From the NCBI GenBank assembly GCA_003509785.1, contig DOMY01000033.1:1011-8104 (forward strand): a DNA stretch of 7,094 nucleotides. The letters are read 5' to 3'. Source of the stretch: Gemmobacter sp. (lineage in GTDB: Bacteria; Pseudomonadota; Alphaproteobacteria; Rhodobacterales; Rhodobacteraceae). The notes under the pieces were generated by a model that ran no database searches, had not been told where the DNA came from, and saw only the letters and a list, made by a program, of their open reading frames with translations. Position numbers and translations under genes: made by a program. Positions 1-4,906 of the stretch are shown piece after piece. Position 1 is the stretch's first letter. Each line of letters starts with the position of its first letter.

Positions 1-773
1 CCCGCCACGGCCTGATCCACGAAGTTCTGCACCAGATTCGACGGTATGGCGAAACCGATCCCGTTCGACCCGCCCCCCTTGCTGAGGATCGCCGTATTGA
101 TCCCCACCAGATCACCATTCACATCGACCAAGGCGCCACCCGAGTTCCCCGGGTTGATCGCGGCATCCGTCTGCACGAAATACCCGCGTCCCGCGCCGAT
201 CTGCAGTGTGGACCGCCCAAGCCCCGACACGATACCCGAAGACACCGTCTGGCCCACGCCGAAGGGGTTGCCGATGGCCAGCACCAGCTCCCCCACCTCA
301 AGCGTATCCGAATTGCGCAGGGTCAGGGCCGGCAGATCCTCCGCCCCCTCCAGCTGCAAGATCGCCAGATCCGAATCCTCATCCGCCAGCAACACATGCG
401 CCCTGAACTGGCGCCGGTCTGACAGTTCAACCCGGATATCCGTCGCCTCGCCGACCACATGATAGTTGGAAACCACCAGCCCATCGCTGGCCACGATCAC
501 CCCAGACCCCAGCGAGTTTTCCATGCGCGGCGTGCTGCGCCCGTATTGCTGAAAGAACTGTTCAAAGAACGGATCACCCGCAAAGGGATTCTCGCGCCGG
601 TCCACCACCACTGTGGCATAGATGTTCACCACGGCAGGCGCGGTTTCCTTCACCACAGGCGCAAAGCTGAGCGTGATCTGCGCCGGATTGTCAGGCACGA
701 TCTGCGCGGGGGCAGCGGTGGCAAGCAGCAGCGCCAGCAGCGGCGCGGTCATCAGGGGCGTCATGCGGATCAT
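1..773 (-). CDS. Trypsin-like periplasmic serine protease (Deg/HtrA family), partial at left edge
   Basis: Serine endoprotease of the Deg/HtrA (S1C) type, expected to act on misfolded proteins in the periplasm. The frame read from the ATG at 773 is open for 257 codons and leaves the window without a stop, so the C-terminus (where PDZ domains would lie) is not visible. Residues 1-23 form a signal peptide: a Leu/Ala-rich core ending in APA before Gln24. The catalytic triad is visible as His105 (SNYHVVG), Asp135 (DEDSDLAIL) and Ser211 (NPGNSGGAL), with the oxyanion-loop sequence QTDAAINPGNSGG. A flexible Phe/Gln-rich segment (about 64-77) matches the LA-loop region of Deg proteases. A GAAGG motif lies 6 bases before the ATG. 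It follows the rplQ terminator, so it probably has its own promoter. A weak candidate is TTGCAG at 832-827 with CATATC at 809-804 and a 17-base spacer. Whether it is DegP-, DegQ- or DegS-like cannot be decided without the C-terminus. Confidence 0.93.
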   Translation of the reverse strand, partial: MIRMTPLMTAPLLALLLATAAPAQIVPDNPAQITLSFAPVVKETAPAVVNIYATVVVDRRENPFAGDPFFEQFFQQYGRSTPRMENSLGSGVIVASDGLVVSNYHVVGEATDIRVELSDRRQFRAHVLLADEDSDLAILQLEGAEDLPALTLRNSDTLEVGELVLAIGNPFGVGQTVSSGIVSGLGRSTLQIGAGRGYFVQTDAAINPGNSGGALVDVNGDLVGINTAILSKGGGSNGIGFAIPSNLVQNFVDQAVA

Positions 774-871
774 GGTCAGCCTTCTTCGATCTTCAGCCGC
801 CCCGATATGGGCCGGGCAATGACAGCCTGCAATGGCTGCCCCCCGAAGTCACGGCCGTGTGACAGAAATGG

Positions 872-900
872 AAAAGGCCCGCCTCAAGGGGCGGGCCTTT
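872..900 (-). terminator. Rho-independent terminator after rplQ
   Basis: A perfect 11-bp inverted repeat (AAAGGCCCGCC at 873-883 with GGCGGGCCTTT at 890-900) encloses a 6-base loop. On the minus strand the stem runs into TTTT (875-872). It starts 20 bases past the rplQ stop codon and is the obvious end of the alpha operon transcript, separating it from the downstream protease gene. On the plus strand the hairpin also ends in TTT, but no plus-strand gene precedes it. Confidence 0.9.
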
Positions 901-919
901 CAAGATCGGCAGGCGAAGC

Positions 920-1339
920 TCAGGCTTCGAATGCTTCTTCTGCTTCCAGACGCGCACGATCCGAGGCGCCTTTGGCAGAGGTGTCACGATCCACGAATTC
1001 GATGATCGCCATCGGCGCCATGTCGCCATAGCGGAAGCCGGCTTTCATGATGCGGATATAACCGCCCTGACGCTCTTTGTAGCGCGGGCCGAGGATGGCA
1101 AACAGACGCTCCACATGCTTGTCTTCTTTCAGCTGTGCAGCTGCCAGACGACGCGAATGCAGATCGCCACGCTTGGCCAGCGTGATGAGCTTTTCGACGA
1201 TCGGACGCAGTTCCTTCGCTTTCGGAAGGGTGGTCTTGATCTGCTCGTGCTCGATCAGAGCGCCGGACATGTTGGCGAACAGCGCCTTGCGGTGTTCGTG
1301 GGTGCGGTTCAGACGGCGGTAGCCGCGAGCGTGACGCAT
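920..1339 (-). CDS. rplQ: 50S ribosomal protein L17
   Basis: Structural protein of the large ribosomal subunit, last gene of the alpha operon. The 139-residue product starts MRHARGYRRLNRTHEHRKAL, the conserved L17 N-terminus, and continues with FANMSGALIEHEQIKTTLPKAKELR and a central GPRYKERQGGYIRIMKAGFRYGD motif. It ends in an acidic Glu/Ala-rich tail (ARLEAEEAFEA). Its length is normal for alphaproteobacterial L17. The ATG at 1339 is preceded by GGAG about 8 bases upstream. It follows rpoA after a 124-base gap containing hairpins, and is followed by the operon terminator. Codon use and GC (60% in one line counted) agree with rpoA and rpsM rather than with the genes right of 3548. Confidence 0.97.
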   Translation of the reverse strand: MRHARGYRRLNRTHEHRKALFANMSGALIEHEQIKTTLPKAKELRPIVEKLITLAKRGDLHSRRLAAAQLKEDKHVERLFAILGPRYKERQGGYIRIMKAGFRYGDMAPMAIIEFVDRDTSAKGASDRARLEAEEAFEA

Positions 1340-1418
1340 GATGATCTCCTAGCGTTTTGCTTTGTCTTGCAGCCCTGCGTTGGGGCCACTTCGTTGGGGC
1401 GGAATTGCCCAGGGGTTC

Positions 1419-1457
1419 CCCGCCATTGCGGGCATTCGGGGGGCGTAACCGCCCCCC
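1419..1457 (-). other. Tandem hairpins in the rpoA-rplQ gap
   Basis: Two inverted repeats lie directly after the rpoA stop. The stronger has an 8-bp all-G/C stem (GGGGGGCG at 1438-1445 with CGCCCCCC at 1450-1457) around a 4-base loop. The second is a 5-bp stem (1419-1423 with 1428-1432), also with a 4-base loop. On the minus strand neither is followed by a run of T, so this is not a normal intrinsic terminator. A role as an RNA 3'-end stabiliser, pause or processing site between rpoA and rplQ is inference only. The rest of the gap shows nothing beyond the rplQ ribosome binding site. Confidence 0.6.
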
Positions 1458-1463
1458 TTAAAC

Positions 1464-2480
1464 TTAGAACTGGTCTTCGAAGCGCTTGGCCAGATCTTCG
1501 ATGTTTTCCGGCGGCCAGTCTTCGACATCCATCCCGAGATGCAGACCCATGCCCGAAAGCACTTCCTTGATCTCGTTCAGCGACTTGCGGCCGAAGTTCG
1601 GGGTGCGCAGCATCTCTGCTTCGGTTTTCTGGATCAGATCGCCGATGTACACGATGTTATCGTTCTTCAGGCAGTTGGCCGAACGGACAGAAAGTTCCAG
1701 CTCGTCGACTTTCTTGAGCAGCAGCGGGTTGAACTCCAACCCGGTTTCCAGCTCTGCCTTGGTGGCCGATTCCGGTTCGTCGAAGTTGACGAAGATGGCC
1801 AGCTGATCCTGCAGGATGCGCGCGGCATAGGCCACGGCATCATCCGGCGTCAGCGCGCCATTGGTTTCGATCTTCATGGTGAGCTTGTCATAATCCAGCA
1901 CCTGACCTTCGCGGGTCGGGGTGACTTCGTAAGACACTTTTTTCACCGGCGAGAAGATGGCGTCGATGGCGATCAGGCCGATCGGTGCATCTTCCGGCTT
2001 GTTCTTGTCCGCTGCGACATAGCCCTTGCCGGTATTCACCGTCAGTTCCATGTACAGATCGGCCCCATCGTCGAGGTGGCAGATCACGTGATCCTTGTTC
2101 AGGATCTCGATGCCATTCGATTCAGAGATTTCGCCCGCCGTCACAACGCCGGGGCCTTTTGCCGAAATCGACAGGCGCTTCGGCCCTTCGACTTCCATCT
2201 TCAGCGAGACGCCTTTCAGGTTCAGCACGATGTCGGTGACATCTTCGCGCACACCAGAGACGCTGGAAAATTCGTGCAGGACGTTGTCGATCTGCACGGA
2301 GGTGATAGCCCCACCCTGCAGCGACGACATCAGAACGCGACGCAGCGCGTTGCCAAGGGTCAGACCAAAGCCGCGCTCCAGCGGTTCAGCGATAACCGTG
2401 GCGGTGCGTGCTGCATCCGGCCCCGGTTTCACAACCAGCTGCGTCGGCTTGATCAGCTCAGCCCAGTTCTTGTGGATCAT
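1464..2480 (-). CDS. rpoA: DNA-directed RNA polymerase subunit alpha
   Basis: Alpha subunit of RNA polymerase: its N-terminal domain dimerises and nucleates assembly of beta and beta', and its C-terminal domain binds UP elements and activators. The product is 338 residues, the normal length. The N-terminal domain (about 1-235) shows AEPLERGFGLTLGNALRRVL (31-50), where the Arg equivalent to E. coli Arg45 lies, and LNKDHVICHLDDGA. The C-terminal domain (about 250-330) contains ELSVRSANCLKND, with Arg266 equivalent to the DNA-contacting Arg265 of E. coli, and TPNFGRKSLNEIKEVL. The ATG at 2480 is chosen because GGAGG lies 7 bases upstream and the protein then begins MIHKNWAEL. An in-frame GTG nine codons earlier would swallow that ribosome binding site. 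The N-terminus and the NTGKGYVAADKNKPEDAPIG segment are as I remember them from Rhodobacteraceae, and unlike Caulobacterales RpoA. It lies between rpsK and rplQ with a hairpin in each gap. Confidence 0.98.
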   Translation of the reverse strand: MIHKNWAELIKPTQLVVKPGPDAARTATVIAEPLERGFGLTLGNALRRVLMSSLQGGAITSVQIDNVLHEFSSVSGVREDVTDIVLNLKGVSLKMEVEGPKRLSISAKGPGVVTAGEISESNGIEILNKDHVICHLDDGADLYMELTVNTGKGYVAADKNKPEDAPIGLIAIDAIFSPVKKVSYEVTPTREGQVLDYDKLTMKIETNGALTPDDAVAYAARILQDQLAIFVNFDEPESATKAELETGLEFNPLLLKKVDELELSVRSANCLKNDNIVYIGDLIQKTEAEMLRTPNFGRKSLNEIKEVLSGMGLHLGMDVEDWPPENIEDLAKRFEDQF

Positions 2481-2553
2481 GCTTTCGCCTCCATACCTGT
2501 TCTCCACCCATGACCGTTAAGCGGAAAACGCCCGAGGATCAGAAATAGGAAAC

Positions 2554-2580
2554 CGGGCCGCGCAACGAAGGCGCGGCCCG
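2554..2580 (-). terminator. Strong hairpin between rpsK and rpoA, possible attenuator
   Basis: A perfect 10-bp G/C stem (CGGGCCGCGC at 2554-2563 with GCGCGGCCCG at 2571-2580) has a 7-base loop. On the minus strand it is followed by GTTTCCTATTTCT, an interrupted U-tract. It lies 15 bases after the rpsK stop and about 70 bases before the rpoA start. The stem strength fits an intrinsic terminator, but the imperfect U-tract and its position inside an operon suggest partial termination or an mRNA processing site instead. No clear promoter is seen between it and rpoA. Confidence 0.55.
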
Positions 2581-2595
2581 ATTGAATGTTGGTCG

Positions 2596-2985
2596 TCAGA
2601 CTAGACGACGCTTCGGCGGACGGCAGCCGTTATGCGCCAGCGGCGTCACGTCGCGGATCGAGGTGATGGTCAGGCCAACCGCAGCCAGCGCACGAAGCGC
2701 CGATTCGCGGCCCGAACCCGGACCTTGCACTTCGACTTCGACAGTCTTCATGCCGTGTTCCTGAGCCTTTTTGGCAGCGTCCTCGGCAGCCATCTGGGCG
2801 GCATAGGGCGTCGACTTACGCGAACCCTTGAAGCCCATGGTGCCCGAAGACGACCAGGAGATGGCGTTGCCCTGAACGTCGGAGATCAGGATCTTGGTGT
2901 TGTTGAACGAAGAGTTCACATGAACGACGCCAGCGGCGATGTTCTTGCGCTCTTTGCGCTTCATACGGGTCTTGTCGCGAGCCAT
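2596..2985 (-). CDS. rpsK: 30S ribosomal protein S11
   Basis: Small-subunit protein of the platform, contacting 16S rRNA near the E site and the mRNA exit. The 129-residue product has the S11 hallmarks: KNIAAGVVHVNSSFNNTKI near the N-terminus, the central GNAISWSSSGTMGFKGSRKS, and the C-terminal signature VTPLAHNGCRPPKRRLV. The length is normal. The ATG at 2985 has GGGGAGG about 8 bases upstream, immediately after the rpsM stop, so rpsM and rpsK (14 bases apart) are surely co-transcribed and probably translationally linked. The next gene is rpoA: rpsD, which sits here in E. coli, is absent, as in other alphaproteobacteria. Confidence 0.98.
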   Translation of the reverse strand: MARDKTRMKRKERKNIAAGVVHVNSSFNNTKILISDVQGNAISWSSSGTMGFKGSRKSTPYAAQMAAEDAAKKAQEHGMKTVEVEVQGPGSGRESALRALAAVGLTITSIRDVTPLAHNGCRPPKRRLV

Positions 2986-2999
2986 GTGCTACCCTCCCC

Positions 3000-3368
3000 T
3001 TACTTCTTCTTGCCGGCAATGGCCTTAGCGGGGCCTTTGCGGGTGCGAGCGTTGGTGTGGGTGCGCTGGCCACGAACCGGAAGGTTCCGGCGGTGACGCA
3101 GGCCGCGGTAGCAGCCAAGGTCCATCAGACGCTTGACGTTCATCGACACTTCACGGCGCAGGTCGCCCTCGACGGTGAAGTTGGCATCGATGTATTCGCG
3201 AATGGCCAGAACTTCGGCATCCGACAGATCGTTCACGCGACGTGCGCGGTCGATGCTGAGGGCTTCGCAGATCTGTTCGGCGAAATGGGCGCCGATGCCA
3301 TGGATGTACTGAAGCGCGATTTCAACGCGCTTGTTGGTCGGGATGTTGACGCCAGCAATACGGGCCAC
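3000..3368 (-). CDS. rpsM: 30S ribosomal protein S13
   Basis: Small-subunit head protein that contacts the P-site tRNA and forms the bridge to 23S rRNA. The 122-residue product begins (M)ARIAGVNIPTNKRV, has the helix-hairpin-helix-like YIHGIGAHFAEQIC, and ends with the S13 signature YRGLRHRRNLPVRGQRTHTN followed by ARTRKGPAKAIAGKKK. The start is the GTG at 3368: S13 homologues begin at ARIAGVNIP, and GGAG lies 6 bases upstream. An in-frame TTG at 3404 would add 12 residues not found in the family and would place the ribosome binding site inside the gene. It is the first gene left of the suspected junction and is preceded by its own promoter and leader hairpin. One line counted in it was 53% GC, far below secY and rplO on the other side. 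Confidence 0.97.
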   Translation of the reverse strand: MARIAGVNIPTNKRVEIALQYIHGIGAHFAEQICEALSIDRARRVNDLSDAEVLAIREYIDANFTVEGDLRREVSMNVKRLMDLGCYRGLRHRRNLPVRGQRTHTNARTRKGPAKAIAGKKK

Positions 3369-3405
3369 GAAATTCTCCAGATACGCGTTAGTCAGACGCA
3401 ACAAA

Positions 3406-3430
3406 CGCTCCGGTTAACAAACCAGGAGCG
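3406..3430 (-). promoter_or_regulatory. Leader hairpin upstream of rpsM, possible attenuator or r-protein site
   Basis: A 10-bp stem with one bulged base: CGCTCC (3406-3411) pairs with GGAGCG (3425-3430), GGTT (3412-3415) pairs with AACC (3420-3423), and the loop is 4 bases. On the minus strand it is followed by TTTGTTG, a short U-rich stretch. It lies between the predicted rpsM promoter and the rpsM ribosome binding site, so it would form early in the rpsM leader RNA. A weak terminator, an attenuator or a binding site for an autoregulating ribosomal protein are all possible. The sequence does not choose between them. Confidence 0.5.
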
Positions 3431-3454
3431 TGGCGCCCTTCGCGGGAAGGCGCC

Positions 3455-3482
3455 CTTATACAGATGATTCACATCGCGTCAA
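3455..3482 (-). promoter_or_regulatory. Predicted sigma70-type promoter for rpsM-rpsK-rpoA-rplQ
   Basis: Minus strand: TTGACG (3482-3477) as -35 and TATAAG (3460-3455) as -10, with a 16-base spacer, both close to the housekeeping consensus. The expected start is near 3448, giving a leader of about 80 bases before the GTG of rpsM. The bases between -10 and the start are GGCGCC, a very GC-rich discriminator of the kind found at stringently controlled ribosomal promoters. They are also one arm of an imperfect dyad (3432-3440 with 3447-3454), which could equally form a hairpin in a transcript reading through from adk. The promoter lies just inside the left, lower-GC part of the window. Confidence 0.6.
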
Positions 3483-3547
3483 CGCCTGGGTGGATCGAAG
3501 ACAAGCGAAGGCCGCTGCGACTTGAATGCCCGGCGTGCGTGCGGACG
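3483..3547. other. Probable junction between two unrelated sequence backgrounds
   Basis: This 65-base stretch lies between the rpsM promoter and the stop codon of the TonB-like gene and contains no gene. Proteins to its left look Rhodobacteraceae-like with lower GC. Those to its right look Caulobacterales-like with higher GC. The exact breakpoint cannot be fixed by eye. A 9-base direct repeat (CGTCAACGC at 3477-3485 and 3546-3554) brackets the stretch, but it is short enough to be chance. A poor TTGACG-N17-CATTCA promoter-like match starting at 3551 on the minus strand could be a remnant of the native rpsM promoter of the right-hand organism. Confidence 0.6.
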
Positions 3548-4282
3548 TCAACGCGGCCGATTGCCGAAGTCGATTCCCACCACCAGCCTCTGGCCCTCCA
3601 CCGGACGGCCGCCCTCTGTCGGGGGCAGGACGCGGAACTGATCGACCAGGCGCAGGGCCGCCTCGCCGAAGCCCAGACCCGCCGGCGTCTCGCTGATCAC
3701 CCGGCAGTCTTCCAGCCGCTGGTCCAGGCGAACGACACAGGACAGGGCCGCATTGCCGTATCGGCTGCGCGCCGCCCGGGGGTGGTTGGCGCGGATTTCC
3801 GACACGGGCGGAGAGCGGAGCACCCGCGCCCGGGTGGAGCCGGCGCCCGGCCCTGAGCCCGATCCTACCCCGGATCCGCTGCCGCTCCCCTGCCCGCCCT
3901 GGCCAAAACCGGCCGCCGGCGAAGCCGCGGGCGCGACGCCGACGACCGGGGCCGGCTCAGGCGCCTGTTTGGGCGGGGCGGGCAGTTCGACAGGACGTGG
4001 CTGCTTCAGCGGCGGGGGCGTGTGGATGCGCGACGGCGCGGCTGGGGCGCCTCCCCCGATCTCCGGCGCAGGCGGCTCAAGCGAGATCGGCGGCGGCGGC
4101 TCATAGAGCAGGACTTCGACCGGGCGGGGCTGCGTCCCCAAGGTCTCCGGCGCCCTGCCCTTCACCTGGCCCAGCAGCAGGGCGAGGCCCAGCTCGGCGC
4201 CGGCCACTCCGACGAAAACGACGAAGGCGCGCCAGCGTCTGCGGGCGCGCCTTCTTTCATGAGGGGTCTTGGCGTCAGGCAT
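3548..4282 (-). CDS. TonB-family protein (energy-transducer-like)
   Basis: TonB proteins use the ExbB/ExbD proton-motive-force motor to drive outer-membrane TonB-dependent receptors. This 244-residue product has the full TonB plan. It starts with an Arg-rich cytoplasmic segment (9-18) and one membrane helix (about 19-38). A Pro-rich periplasmic spacer follows (about 52-115, with EPPPP and repeated PAP/PPK), then a Gly/Ser low-complexity linker (about 125-149). The TonB C-terminal domain (about 165-240) contains HPRAARSRYGNAALSCVVRL and GLGFGEAALRLVDQFRVLPP. Two Cys (182 and 193) flank the beta-turn and could form a disulfide. The usual YP at the domain start is HP here. The ATG at 4282 lacks a good ribosome binding site but correctly places the basic residues before the helix. 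It starts 30 bases after the adk stop, so co-transcription is likely. No exbB, exbD or receptor gene is in the window, so its partner is unknown. Confidence 0.85.
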   Translation of the reverse strand: MPDAKTPHERRRARRRWRAFVVFVGVAGAELGLALLLGQVKGRAPETLGTQPRPVEVLLYEPPPPISLEPPAPEIGGGAPAAPSRIHTPPPLKQPRPVELPAPPKQAPEPAPVVGVAPAASPAAGFGQGGQGSGSGSGVGSGSGPGAGSTRARVLRSPPVSEIRANHPRAARSRYGNAALSCVVRLDQRLEDCRVISETPAGLGFGEAALRLVDQFRVLPPTEGGRPVEGQRLVVGIDFGNRPR

Positions 4283-4312
4283 CGGTCGTCTAACGCCCGA
4301 CGCCCGGTTTGG

Positions 4313-4873
4313 TCACGCCAGAGCTTCGTCGATCGCCTTGGCGACGGAGTCGATGGAGCCCATGCCGTCCGCTTCGGTCAGCTTGCCCTGGGCTTCATAA
4401 TAGGGAAGCAGCGGGGCGGTGTTGCGGTTGTAGGCGTCCAGACGCACCACGAAGGTGTCGGGATTGTCGTCAGGACGGCCCTGTTCGGCATAGCGTTTGG
4501 CGATCCGCTCCAGCAGGGCGGAATCATCGACCTTCAGCCGCACCACGGCGTCGATCTGGGCGCCGCGCTTGGCCAGCATGGCGTCCAGGGCCTCGGCCTG
4601 GGCCACGGTGCGGGGGAAGCCGTCGAAGATGGCGCCGCCGGCGGCCTCGGCCTCGGGCAGGCGATCCTCGATCAGGGCGATGACGATCTCGTCCGTCACC
4701 AGATCGCCGCGCGCCAGCACGTCCTTGACCTTGAGCCCCAGTTCCGAGCCCGAGGCGATGGCGGCCCGCAGCATGTCGCCGGTCGAGAGCTGGACCATGC
4801 CCCGCTCTTCGACCAGCCGCTTGGCCTGTGTCCCCTTGCCCGCCGCCGGCGGTCCGAACAGGATCAAGTTCAC
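4313..4873 (-). CDS. adk: Adenylate kinase, short-LID form
   Basis: Catalyses ATP + AMP = 2 ADP in the cytoplasm. The P-loop GPPAAGKGT is at residues 7-15, the AMP-binding region includes LSTGDMLR (29-36), and IFDGFPRT is at 82-89. The 186-residue length is well below the 214-217 of long bacterial Adk: the LID is reduced to about 127-144 (RYAEQGRPDDNPDTF) and has no zinc-binding Cys. From memory, Rhodobacteraceae Adk is the long Cys-containing form, and the short form starting MNLILFGPPAAGKGTQAKRL is typical of Caulobacterales, so this gene is a lineage marker against rpoA in the same window. The start is GTG at 4873, with GGGAGG about 8 bases upstream. It lies 33 bases after secY, the standard secY-adk pair of alphaproteobacteria. 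Confidence 0.96.
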   Translation of the reverse strand: MNLILFGPPAAGKGTQAKRLVEERGMVQLSTGDMLRAAIASGSELGLKVKDVLARGDLVTDEIVIALIEDRLPEAEAAGGAIFDGFPRTVAQAEALDAMLAKRGAQIDAVVRLKVDDSALLERIAKRYAEQGRPDDNPDTFVVRLDAYNRNTAPLLPYYEAQGKLTEADGMGSIDSVAKAIDEALA

Positions 4874-4906
4874 GCGTAGGCCCTCCCCAGGCTTCTTGTA
4901 GTCAAC

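Noticed and set aside
804..832. Promoter for the protease gene (TTGCAG, 17-base spacer, CATATC)
   Set aside because: Both boxes are weak matches. The position is plausible after the rplQ terminator, but the sequence alone does not support listing it as a separate feature.
2481..2507. rpoA start at the upstream GTG (2507)
   Set aside because: The GGAGG ribosome binding site for ATG 2480 lies within this extension, and RpoA homologues start at the MIHKNW methionine.
1539..2513. 324-codon open frame on the plus strand
   Set aside because: Antisense to rpoA, which is complete and unmistakable. The plus-strand product is His/Gln/Asp-rich with no recognisable motif.
3369..3404. Longer rpsM starting at TTG 3404
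   Set aside because: The 12 extra residues are outside the S13 family alignment, and the ribosome binding site GGAG would be inside the gene. GTG at 3368 gives the normal 122-residue protein.
3483..3547. Phage or integron attachment site at the junction
   Set aside because: No integrase, tRNA end or long direct repeat is present. The only repeat is nine bases.
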